From the NCBI GenBank assembly GCA_948687865.1, contig CAPQQE010000067.1:1804-7366 (forward strand): a DNA stretch of 5,563 nucleotides. Direction: 5' to 3'. This document shows, one piece after another, positions 1-5,563 of this stretch. The notes beneath the pieces are model-generated. The model was given only the letters and a program-made list of their open reading frames with translations. It did no database searches and was not told where the DNA came from. The translations under genes and the position numbers were made by a program. Every line of letters begins with the position of its first letter. Positions within the stretch are counted from its first letter, which is position 1. This stretch comes from an uncultured Bacilli bacterium (lineage in GTDB: Bacteria; Bacillota_I; Bacilli_A; RF39; UBA660).

Positions 1-102
1 TGTTTGTTGGAATAAATATGTAACCAGTTCTTACATTTTGAACTTTAGATTGTAGGTTATTTACCTAGTTTATTTGTGTCTCTATATTAAATGACACTAT
101 AG

Positions 103-131
103 TTTATATGTTTCATAAGTCACATCCCCAA
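103..131 (-). promoter_or_regulatory. Possible minus-strand promoter for a gene beyond the left edge
   Basis: TTGGGG (131-126) and TATAAA (108-103) are separated by 17 bases on the minus strand. The -10 matches five of six positions and the -35 three of six. If real, it would drive a gene left of the window. It overlaps the inverted repeat at 118-137, which would then be in operator position. No coding frame is visible between it and the window edge. Confidence 0.2.
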
Positions 132-137
132 GTGACT
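118..137. repeat. Short inverted repeat downstream of the methyltransferase gene
   Basis: AGTCAC (118-123) and GTGACT (132-137) form a perfect 6-bp stem around an 8-base loop, 25 bases after the methyltransferase stop. In the minus direction it is followed by TATGAAAC and not by a T-run, so it is not a standard intrinsic terminator. It could be a weak 3' end structure or a protein-binding dyad. Confidence 0.4.
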
Positions 138-161
138 ATAATAATTATATCAAATATTTCT

Positions 162-1412
162 CTAAAAATAAATATTTTCATCAATAAAATTTATCTGTTT
201 AAATATTTCTTCTAAAACATTAACTACAATACTATTTCCAGCCATTTTAATTAACTTAGAGTCTGAGAAAAAATTGCCATTTTTATTGCATAGAAAATTA
301 TTGTCCATCAATAATTGAAAATCTGCTTCATCAAATCCCATAAGCATAAAACATTCTCTAGGAGTAAGATATCTGAAATCACATTTCCCTTTTTTTAAAT
401 TATTATATTTTATAACTCCAGAATTTGGATGGCGATCTTGTTTAGTAGTTATAGTAGGTACTAAATCTATAAATTTATTATAATCATAAAGGATAGAGTT
501 TTTAGCACATATATCACGTCTTGACTTTGTATCATTTATTTGGTTAGCATCGGCCTCTTTTTTATATAACGGTATTGAATAATCTACTCTTAATATTTCA
601 TCTACTTTCTTATTATTTCTAATAATTTCTCTAGTATATCTTATATCTTCTAAACTGTGATTGTTTAAATAATTTCGTATATTATTTTTAAGTTCTAAAT
701 TATCTTCAACTAAAAAACTTAACATATAAACTCTTACTCTATTTTGCGGCATACCAAAATCTTTTGCGTTTAATTTATAAATATGATTATAATATCCTAA
801 ATCTTCTAAAGATTTTTGCCATTCCTTAAAATTCTTTTCATGTTGTTTAGAAGTTATATTTCTCACATTTTCCATCAATAAAAATCTGGGCAATCGTAAA
901 TCTTCTTCTTTTCTTTCTTTTAAAACTCTTTCAATTTGCCATAACATACTAGATCTATTGTTAGCATTTCTATCAATTCCACCTGTATCACTTCCATGCC
1001 ATGCATGAGCAATAGATAAATCTTGACAAGGAAAAGAATATGTTAAGATATTCATTTCATCAGGCAAATCTCTGCCTTTTATATCAGTTACACTTATTAA
1101 ATTCTTACTTCTATCTATCGCAGCACAAAGACGCCTCAAAACATTGATATTTAAACGTTTTAAAGCTTCTTTTGTAGCAGGTTTTTTACCATCTGTACTT
1201 AATGTTAGTGGCATTATTTTAGCCAATAATTCTTCTCTATTTTTATATTCATAATCAGATAAATCTTGTTCTTTATTGTGGATAATATCATAAGCTATAA
1301 TTGCATTTATATCCCAATCAGCTGTATTTAATATGTCAAAATCACAATTAATATTTGATAATGCTTTAGCCTGTGCACCAATTCCACTAAATGTTTCTAC
1401 CATCCTTAACAT
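162..1412 (-). CDS. DNA (cytosine-5-)-methyltransferase
   Basis: A complete 416-residue C5 methyltransferase, transferring a methyl group from S-adenosylmethionine to cytosine in a specific DNA site. All key motifs are present in canonical order: motif I ETFSGIGAQ (6-14, SAM binding), motif IV SFPCQDLS (126-133, catalytic C129), motif VI LLMENV (179-183, E181), motif VIII MPQNRVRVY (221-229), motif IX RYLTPRECFMLMGF (347-360), and motif X KMAGNSIV (389-396). The target recognition region is between VIII and IX (about 235-340) and ends with TITTKQDRHPNSGVI; it does not let me read the target site. The gap from motif I to IV (about 115 residues) is longer than in compact enzymes. There is no N-terminal helix-turn-helix, since motif I begins almost at the start. 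ATG 1412 is chosen because AGGAG lies 9 bases upstream; the ATG at 1403 has poorer spacing. It most likely protects host DNA from the adjacent restriction-type genes. No Vsr gene follows in the window. Confidence 0.97.
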   Translation of the reverse strand: MLRMVETFSGIGAQAKALSNINCDFDILNTADWDINAIIAYDIIHNKEQDLSDYEYKNREELLAKIMPLTLSTDGKKPATKEALKRLNINVLRRLCAAIDRSKNLISVTDIKGRDLPDEMNILTYSFPCQDLSIAHAWHGSDTGGIDRNANNRSSMLWQIERVLKERKEEDLRLPRFLLMENVRNITSKQHEKNFKEWQKSLEDLGYYNHIYKLNAKDFGMPQNRVRVYMLSFLVEDNLELKNNIRNYLNNHSLEDIRYTREIIRNNKKVDEILRVDYSIPLYKKEADANQINDTKSRRDICAKNSILYDYNKFIDLVPTITTKQDRHPNSGVIKYNNLKKGKCDFRYLTPRECFMLMGFDEADFQLLMDNNFLCNKNGNFFSDSKLIKMAGNSIVVNVLEEIFKQINFIDENIYF

Positions 1413-1421
1413 ATATATCAG

Positions 1422-1426
1422 CTCCT
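1422..1426 (-). promoter_or_regulatory. Ribosome binding site of the methyltransferase gene
   Basis: AGGAG, 9 bases upstream of ATG 1412. It is strong and free-standing, not inside an upstream gene, so the methyltransferase can be translated without coupling to the AIPR gene. Confidence 0.8.
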
Positions 1427-1444
1427 ATTATTTTATCTATTTTT

Positions 1445-1473
1445 ATTTTACCAGGTTTTAAAAATATTTACCA
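1445..1473 (-). promoter_or_regulatory. Candidate extended -10 promoter for the methyltransferase gene
   Basis: On the minus strand TAAAAT (1450-1445) matches the -10 consensus at five of six positions and is preceded by TGG, giving a TGn extended -10. With a 17-bp spacer the -35 hexamer is TGGTAA (1473-1468), only three of six matches, which an extended -10 can tolerate. Transcription would start near 1438 and give a leader of about 26 bases that contains the AGGAG site. The spacer is otherwise unexplained. AT-rich DNA gives many chance -10 matches, so this is tentative. Confidence 0.45.
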
Positions 1474-1475
1474 GG
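1447..1475. repeat. Pair of 9-bp direct repeats, 20 bp apart, in the leader of the methyltransferase gene
   Basis: TTTACCAGG occurs at 1447-1455 and 1467-1475 on the plus strand (CCTGGTAAA on the minus strand). The 20-bp period is close to two helical turns, so a bound protein would meet both copies on nearly the same DNA face. Each copy carries CCAGG, a CCWGG site. The copies fall on the candidate -10 and -35 regions, as an operator would. Function is inferred; the repeat itself is directly visible. Confidence 0.75.
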
Positions 1476-1488
1476 CCTAATCATCAAT

Positions 1489-3573
1489 TTATTTATTTTT
1501 TGGCAAACCATCAAGATACAATTTTTCTCTTATATTTAATATTATATTTGCTTGTTTAGAAGAGGGTATTCTGCCACTTCTATTAAAGTTAGTAGCAATC
1601 TTTAATAAATCCTCCTCCATTGGAGTTAATAATTTTTTAGAAATCCCAAATTCTAATACACTTTGCCAATAATCTTCTCCAAGATTAATAACTTCTATTT
1701 CAGCATTAAGTTGATTGATTTCCTTTCTTTCTTTTTTAGCATCAATTTCTTCTTTTAATTCTTCAGAACAATCCACTAGACTATCGATGAAATTGTCCAA
1801 TATAGTAAAATCTTCTATTTTAGCTCTTTCCCAACAAGTTTCTTTTTTACACCATTCAGTTACATTTAATGTCAATCTATCATCTCTTGTTATAAAATCA
1901 AAAGTTTCTTTTGTTGTAATTAATAACTGATTTTCTAATGCTTCATTTATTTTTTGATTATTCCAAATGTTTTTAAAGTCTATAATTTTATTTATTTTTC
2001 TCTTTTCTAATTCGTTAAATATAATGGATATAGAATAAGTGACAATATTTGCACGATATGCTTTAATTTCTTTATACCATTGCTGATTAGTTACTAACTG
2101 CTCAGTTGATTTAAATAGTATTGCTAATGCAATAATTTTTTTAAAATAATAATCATTGTATATTGTATTATTTTTTTCCCAAGCTTTTGATATCCTTTCT
2201 GCAAAATATCGCATATTTGCCTGAGCTCCTCTACTAACTATATAAGGAACGCCTTCATAGGTATTAATATATTTTGCCACATCAACTTTTTTTAACAATT
2301 GATTTTTCGGATTTTTTAATTGAAATTTTTTCTTTTCAGCTACAGACAATTTCATTTGTTCTTGAACATATTGCCCTCTAGCTCTTTCGTAAAACCAAAT
2401 AGTTTGATACTGATTTCCATTTACACTTGGAGCATATATTTTTCTTGAGTATTCTTCTAATCTAACATGATATGGATGATTAGAAAAGAAATCTGCTTCA
2501 TCAACTTTATTTTGGCTATTAGCACACCTAGAAATAATTGGTATCATTTCTTTTGCCTTTTCGTTATCAACAATTGATAATTTCATTGGAACATAAACAT
2601 TATGTAAATCAACTTTATCTTGGATTTTTGCATTTGCTATTGATGCTGTTGTTTGCCCACCATTTATTATTTGCAAATCTTTCAAACTTTTTATGTAAAT
2701 ACCTTTATCATTATTAATTAATTCAATCTCTGTTGCTGTAGCTGCTATACCATTATTGTAAGCAAAAAACATTTCAGGTTCATTTAGTATAGTATTTCTA
2801 ATTCCCTTATTTACCTTTCCTTTAATGCTCAGAAATGATCTAACATTTCCTTCTAATAGTCTAGAACCATACTCTAGATACAAATTCGCTAAAACTTCTC
2901 CTGATATAATTGCTAAGTAGGATGAGTATTCTTCATTTTCTGTTGCTTTAACACATGATAGTCCATTTTTTGTTAAATTACTAAAATCTATTTCAATACT
3001 CTCTTTACCTAAACTTGAAGTATATATTCCGTATAATCTAGATATATCCCAAACATTTAATTCTACTTGTTTATTATTTATATCTTCCTTCTTTATATTT
3101 TTTACTCTATCACTTAATTGTTTATTCGTTATTATATAAAACCTGAATTTGACTATATCATTAATTTTTTCTTCTAATTCTTTTGCAAAAATATAACCTG
3201 TACTACTTTCTTCGTATCCTCTATTAAAAATATAACCATTTAACGATGCTTCAACTAAATTTTTCATATTATCAAACAATTTATTAATCTCTGTTGATGT
3301 TAAAGTAATATTATCTATGCTATCAATAAAATCGCTAATTAAAATAATACACGATTTATCTAATAGATCAAAATAATATCCATCCATCTGAATTTTTCTA
3401 TTTTTCTCTCCCACACCAATAAAATAACTATCATTAAAATCGTCAAATTCCTCAGCATCTATTAATATACTGATAACATGTTTTATAAACTCTGCTTGTA
3501 TATTTGTCATTTCATACTCAGCAGATACTTTTAATTCTTCTAATAAATCAGATTTAAATTCCTCCAAATTCAT
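1489..3573 (-). CDS. AIPR family protein (abortive infection phage resistance)
   Basis: A protein of 694 residues from the ATG at 3573. A GTG at 3582 in the same frame would add three residues, but that GTG lies inside the Shine-Dalgarno sequence AGGTGAT (3584-3578), which sits 4 bases before the ATG, so the ATG is preferred. Hallmarks of the AIPR family (PF10592) are clear: FFAYNNGIAATATEIE (about residues 269-284), LQIINGGQTTASI (about 300-312), the SRCANSQNKVDEADFF block (about 348-363), and WFYERARGQY (about 394-403). The N-terminal ~200 residues hold an 'IQMDGYYFD...LISDF' segment (about 61-82) typical of the family, and the C-terminal ~150 residues are rich in charged helices. AIPR was first linked with abortive infection phage resistance in lactococci; its biochemical activity is unsettled, and a nuclease or DNA-sensing role is inference. 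There is no signal peptide or membrane segment. The gene overlaps the preceding nuclease gene by 20 bases and is part of the same operon. Confidence 0.93.
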   Translation of the reverse strand: MNLEEFKSDLLEELKVSAEYEMTNIQAEFIKHVISILIDAEEFDDFNDSYFIGVGEKNRKIQMDGYYFDLLDKSCIILISDFIDSIDNITLTSTEINKLFDNMKNLVEASLNGYIFNRGYEESSTGYIFAKELEEKINDIVKFRFYIITNKQLSDRVKNIKKEDINNKQVELNVWDISRLYGIYTSSLGKESIEIDFSNLTKNGLSCVKATENEEYSSYLAIISGEVLANLYLEYGSRLLEGNVRSFLSIKGKVNKGIRNTILNEPEMFFAYNNGIAATATEIELINNDKGIYIKSLKDLQIINGGQTTASIANAKIQDKVDLHNVYVPMKLSIVDNEKAKEMIPIISRCANSQNKVDEADFFSNHPYHVRLEEYSRKIYAPSVNGNQYQTIWFYERARGQYVQEQMKLSVAEKKKFQLKNPKNQLLKKVDVAKYINTYEGVPYIVSRGAQANMRYFAERISKAWEKNNTIYNDYYFKKIIALAILFKSTEQLVTNQQWYKEIKAYRANIVTYSISIIFNELEKRKINKIIDFKNIWNNQKINEALENQLLITTKETFDFITRDDRLTLNVTEWCKKETCWERAKIEDFTILDNFIDSLVDCSEELKEEIDAKKERKEINQLNAEIEVINLGEDYWQSVLEFGISKKLLTPMEEDLLKIATNFNRSGRIPSSKQANIILNIREKLYLDGLPKNK

Positions 3574-4498
3574 TATTATCACCTACTACTTTAAATTCAT
3601 TTATCTCACTTAATAATATTTCATAACTTACCTTAACTATTCCTCTAGATAAATTATCACTTTTTATTTTTGGAAAATTATCTTTGACATTATAAAAACT
3701 TAAACTCCTAATTGAATAAATATATTTATTGTAATCGGTATTGTAAAAATATTTTACTGTTAATAATTTTTTTTCAAATAAATATATTAGATTGCTTGGT
3801 AGTTTGCCTTTAATTTTATTTACATAACTGTTTAAACTTACTGTATTTTCGACTTCTTGATTATTTTGTTCAACTTTTATAATTACTAAGTTACCAACAA
3901 TATTTGAATCTAATTGTTCTAACGAACTAATTTTAACACTTAAAGCATTATCATTTATAGTTTTTATTTCATACCATTCTTTATTTATTTCAAAATCTTT
4001 ATGTGACATTTCTGGTCCCATCCACGAGTTAAGACTTTTTTCATAACCGTATTTTTTAAACATATATTCATTAAGAAAATACAATTCTCCAATTAGACCC
4101 TTAATTTCAGATTCGCTTAATAAATTATCATTAGGATTTTTAAATAAAGATATCCAGTCGTACCATCTAGTAACTATAAAGGGTATAATGTTTTTACTTA
4201 CACTCTCAATTGTAGACTCTAAAATATCCGCACAAAATCTATAAAATAAATCATCAAAACTATTATCTAATAGATCAAATGATAGGGCTACTTTTTCATC
4301 TTCTCTCTTAAAAATTGAAACAACAATTAATCTACTTGATTGCGGTTCCTCATATTCACCTTCTGCAATAATTACTAGAGATTTCTTTAAATTTTCATTT
4401 AACCCCAAATAAATATCAATTGGATGATTTGCATTAATTCGTTTATAGTTATTGGGAGAATTTACTTCATAAAATTTATTTTTTACTTCATTATACAT
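3554..4498 (-). CDS. PD-(D/E)XK nuclease-fold protein, DUF4420-like
   Basis: This 314-residue protein looks like the small 'PD-(D/E)XK motif protein' (DUF4420, PF14390) that travels with Z1 and AIPR genes. The nuclease signature is visible: an upstream helix with GLIGELYFL (E138), then SHKDFE (D168), a short beta turn, and YEIK (E177-I-K179), spaced as in restriction endonuclease-fold enzymes. The catalytic set therefore looks intact and metal-dependent DNA cleavage is plausible, though activity is inferred. The N-terminal ~130 residues are a mixed alpha/beta region without a motif I recognise, and the C-terminal ~110 residues are also unassigned. There is no signal peptide or membrane segment. 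The ATG at 4498 overlaps the TAA of the Z1 gene by one base (TAATG), with only a modest GGGG purine stretch at 4512-4509 as ribosome site, so translation probably depends on re-initiation after the Z1 gene. Its 3' end overlaps the start of the AIPR gene. An 8-A run lies in codons near residue 242. Confidence 0.9.
   Translation of the reverse strand: MYNEVKNKFYEVNSPNNYKRINANHPIDIYLGLNENLKKSLVIIAEGEYEEPQSSRLIVVSIFKREDEKVALSFDLLDNSFDDLFYRFCADILESTIESVSKNIIPFIVTRWYDWISLFKNPNDNLLSESEIKGLIGELYFLNEYMFKKYGYEKSLNSWMGPEMSHKDFEINKEWYEIKTINDNALSVKISSLEQLDSNIVGNLVIIKVEQNNQEVENTVSLNSYVNKIKGKLPSNLIYLFEKKLLTVKYFYNTDYNKYIYSIRSLSFYNVKDNFPKIKSDNLSRGIVKVSYEILLSEINEFKVVGDNNEFGGI
3578..3584 (-). promoter_or_regulatory. 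Ribosome binding site of the AIPR gene (decides start)
   Basis: AGGTGAT matches seven consecutive bases of the consensus complementary to the 16S rRNA 3' end and lies 4 bases before ATG 3573. It sits inside the last codons of the PD-(D/E)XK gene. It makes the overlapping GTG at 3582 an unlikely start, because that codon is part of the binding site itself. Confidence 0.8.
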
Positions 4499-5563
4499 TA
4501 TTCTTCATCCCCATAATCAATATCACCCAATGTATCAAATATTTTATTAACTTTATAAATTGCATACTTAGTTTTTTCGTCAGTTAAATTTGGTATCCCT
4601 ATAGCAATACCCATTAATGTTTTATTTATATCAGTTTTATATTCTTCATTTTGTTTAAGCTCGACTGGATAAATAATTAATAAAGGATTTCTAATAATAG
4701 AAGGAGAAAAATAACATTTATTACTTATTGATTTGACATTTAAATGATCTTTTTTAAATTCCTCCTCAACCAAATTTATTTGTTGATCAGTCAAGCCAAA
4801 TTTTGGATCTCCTGGATTTCCTAATCGTATTTTTGACTTATTGATTCGAATAAGTTTATTTTTTATATCAAAACTTCTCTGAACCATATTAATGTTTATA
4901 TCTTTGTAAACATTATAAGAATTTCCAGAGCCACTTGCAAATAAAATATCCCACTTATTAAGCTCGTTGCCTTCATAATTATTTATAAATTTTGCAATAG
5001 AAAGTGCATCAAAATGTGAATTAGCAATTGGAAAATCAATTTGTTCCAATAGTTTTATAATATGTTTCTTATCAATATTTCTAAATCCAAATTTTTTTGA
5101 ACTCGTATCTGGTAAATATCCTTCTTCTATTAGATCAGAAATTAAAGAATTAATGCTTTGAATATTAATTTGATTTTTTGTATTATCATCATAAATATAA
5201 GGGGTCTCAACTAATTCACTACTTAACGAAACATTCATTTTTATTTCTTTTGAAGTTCTCATTTTATTTCTAGCAGTAACTAATAATGTATCCACATCAT
5301 TTCTAACTCTAAAACCAAATGCCTCTGGTGTTAAATTCATATCTCTCATTCTTTTTACATCTCGTCTTAATTCATCTGTTGCTTCACTTATATACTCATA
5401 CCAGTCAATATTTTCTTGACTCATATAAATTCTACATAAATCTTCGTAATTTTTTCTGTATCCAAACCACCTACCCATTTGCATTAAAGTATCATACATT
5501 TTTGAATTTCTGTAAAAATAACTAACTATCAATCCTTCTAAAGTTAAACCTCTTGAAAGGCTT
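4498..5563 (-). CDS. Z1 domain protein, SF2 helicase-like, C-terminal part (5' end outside window)
   Basis: Partial gene. The frame stays open to the right edge, and 354 residues are visible before the TAA at 4500-4498. The TTG at 5532-5530 is an internal leucine codon, not a start, because the upstream codons encode SLSRGLTLEG, which continues the conserved block. The first visible residues are helicase motif V-like (LSRGLTLEGL, about residues 2-11), followed by motif VI-like YDTLMQMGRWFGYR (about 23-36) with the arginines expected of an SF2 arginine finger. This pair is the hallmark of the Z1 domain (PF10593), usually a C-terminal module of a roughly 900-residue ATPase-like protein. The Walker motifs must lie outside the window. 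The remaining ~310 residues show no nuclease motif, membrane segment or signal peptide that I recognise. The protein is cytoplasmic and probably the DNA-translocating or remodelling motor of the defence system (inference). Its stop overlaps the next start by one base, so the two are translationally coupled. Confidence 0.93.
   Translation of the reverse strand, partial: SLSRGLTLEGLIVSYFYRNSKMYDTLMQMGRWFGYRKNYEDLCRIYMSQENIDWYEYISEATDELRRDVKRMRDMNLTPEAFGFRVRNDVDTLLVTARNKMRTSKEIKMNVSLSSELVETPYIYDDNTKNQINIQSINSLISDLIEEGYLPDTSSKKFGFRNIDKKHIIKLLEQIDFPIANSHFDALSIAKFINNYEGNELNKWDILFASGSGNSYNVYKDININMVQRSFDIKNKLIRINKSKIRLGNPGDPKFGLTDQQINLVEEEFKKDHLNVKSISNKCYFSPSIIRNPLLIIYPVELKQNEEYKTDINKTLMGIAIGIPNLTDEKTKYAIYKVNKIFDTLGDIDYGDEE

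Larger units (their letters stand above)
1..161. other. Non-coding left flank
   Basis: AT-rich sequence after the methyltransferase stop with no credible reading frame. It holds several small dyads: ATGTAA/TTACAT (18-23 with 31-36), TAGGT/ACCTA (53-57 with 63-67), GTGTC/GACAC (76-80 with 93-97) and AGTCAC/GTGACT (118-137). No tRNA-like fold and no classical terminator is seen. Confidence 0.6.
1413..1488. other. Spacer between the AIPR and methyltransferase genes
   Basis: This 76-base gap is the only gap between genes in the window. It contains the direct repeats, the candidate promoter and the AGGAG site. I see no GC-rich hairpin followed by a T-run in the minus direction, so there is no obvious terminator, and read-through from the upstream operon probably also reaches the methyltransferase gene. 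Confidence 0.7.

Noticed and set aside
18..40. ATGTAA/TTACAT stem followed by TTTT as a plus-strand terminator
   Set aside because: The stem is only 6 bp and AT-rich, the T-run is four bases and no plus-strand gene ends nearby in the window.
74..103. Plus-strand promoter TTGTGT with TATAGT pointing into the methyltransferase gene (antisense RNA)
   Set aside because: The -35 matches only three of six positions, spacing is 18, and such matches are frequent in AT-rich DNA; no supporting structure is seen.
1715..1930. 71-residue plus-strand reading frame
   Set aside because: It lies wholly antisense to the well-supported AIPR gene, has low-complexity Ser/Leu-rich composition and no visible ribosome site; it is a shadow frame.
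3580..3582. GTG as the start codon of the AIPR gene
   Set aside because: It is part of the AGGTGAT ribosome site that serves the ATG at 3573, and nothing suitable lies upstream of it at the right distance.
5319..5525. 68-residue plus-strand reading frame
   Set aside because: It is antisense to the conserved Z1 region. Its hydrophobic composition is what the reverse complement of this AT-rich coding sequence gives, and no family motif is seen.
5530..5532. TTG as the start codon of the Z1 gene
   Set aside because: Upstream in-frame codons continue the conserved LSRGLTLEG block to the window edge, so the codon is an internal leucine.

Overview
The window is very AT-rich (my eye estimate is 25 to 30 percent GC) with strong AGGAG/AGGTGAT-type Shine-Dalgarno sites and codon use dominated by AAA, AAT, ATA and AGA. 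This suggests a low-GC Bacillota host (Clostridium-like or a relative), but the sequence does not fix the genus. There are no tRNA or rRNA genes, no transposase and no CRISPR array.

All four genes lie on the minus strand, so they read right to left. From the right edge they are: (1) the C-terminal part of a Z1-domain, superfamily II helicase-like protein, cut by the window end; (2) a small PD-(D/E)XK nuclease-fold protein (DUF4420/PF14390-like); (3) an AIPR-family protein (abortive infection phage resistance, PF10592-like); (4) a complete DNA (cytosine-5) methyltransferase. Genes 1 to 3 overlap by 1 and about 20 bases and must form one translationally coupled operon. Gene 4 follows after a 76-base spacer that carries its own good ribosome site, a candidate extended -10 promoter and a 9-bp direct repeat. 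The last 161 bases at the left are non-coding.

Together this is an anti-phage restriction-type defence cassette. The Z1 + PD-(D/E)XK + AIPR set is the core of the systems linked with MutL/MORC-like GHKL ATPases (Iyer, Abhiman and Aravind 2008) and tested as 'Mza' (MutL, Z1, DUF, AIPR) by Gao et al. 2020. The expected ATPase gene is not in the window and should lie just beyond the right edge. The likely logic is that the methyltransferase marks self DNA, while the ATPase/Z1 motor and the nuclease-fold proteins sense and attack unmarked or invading DNA. The individual biochemical roles are inference.

The least expected signal is in the spacer before the methyltransferase gene. Two CCTGGTAAA repeats, 20 bp apart, fall on the predicted -35 and -10 positions, and each contains a CCWGG site. 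CCWGG otherwise occurs only once in the window by visual scan. This may be an autoregulatory operator.
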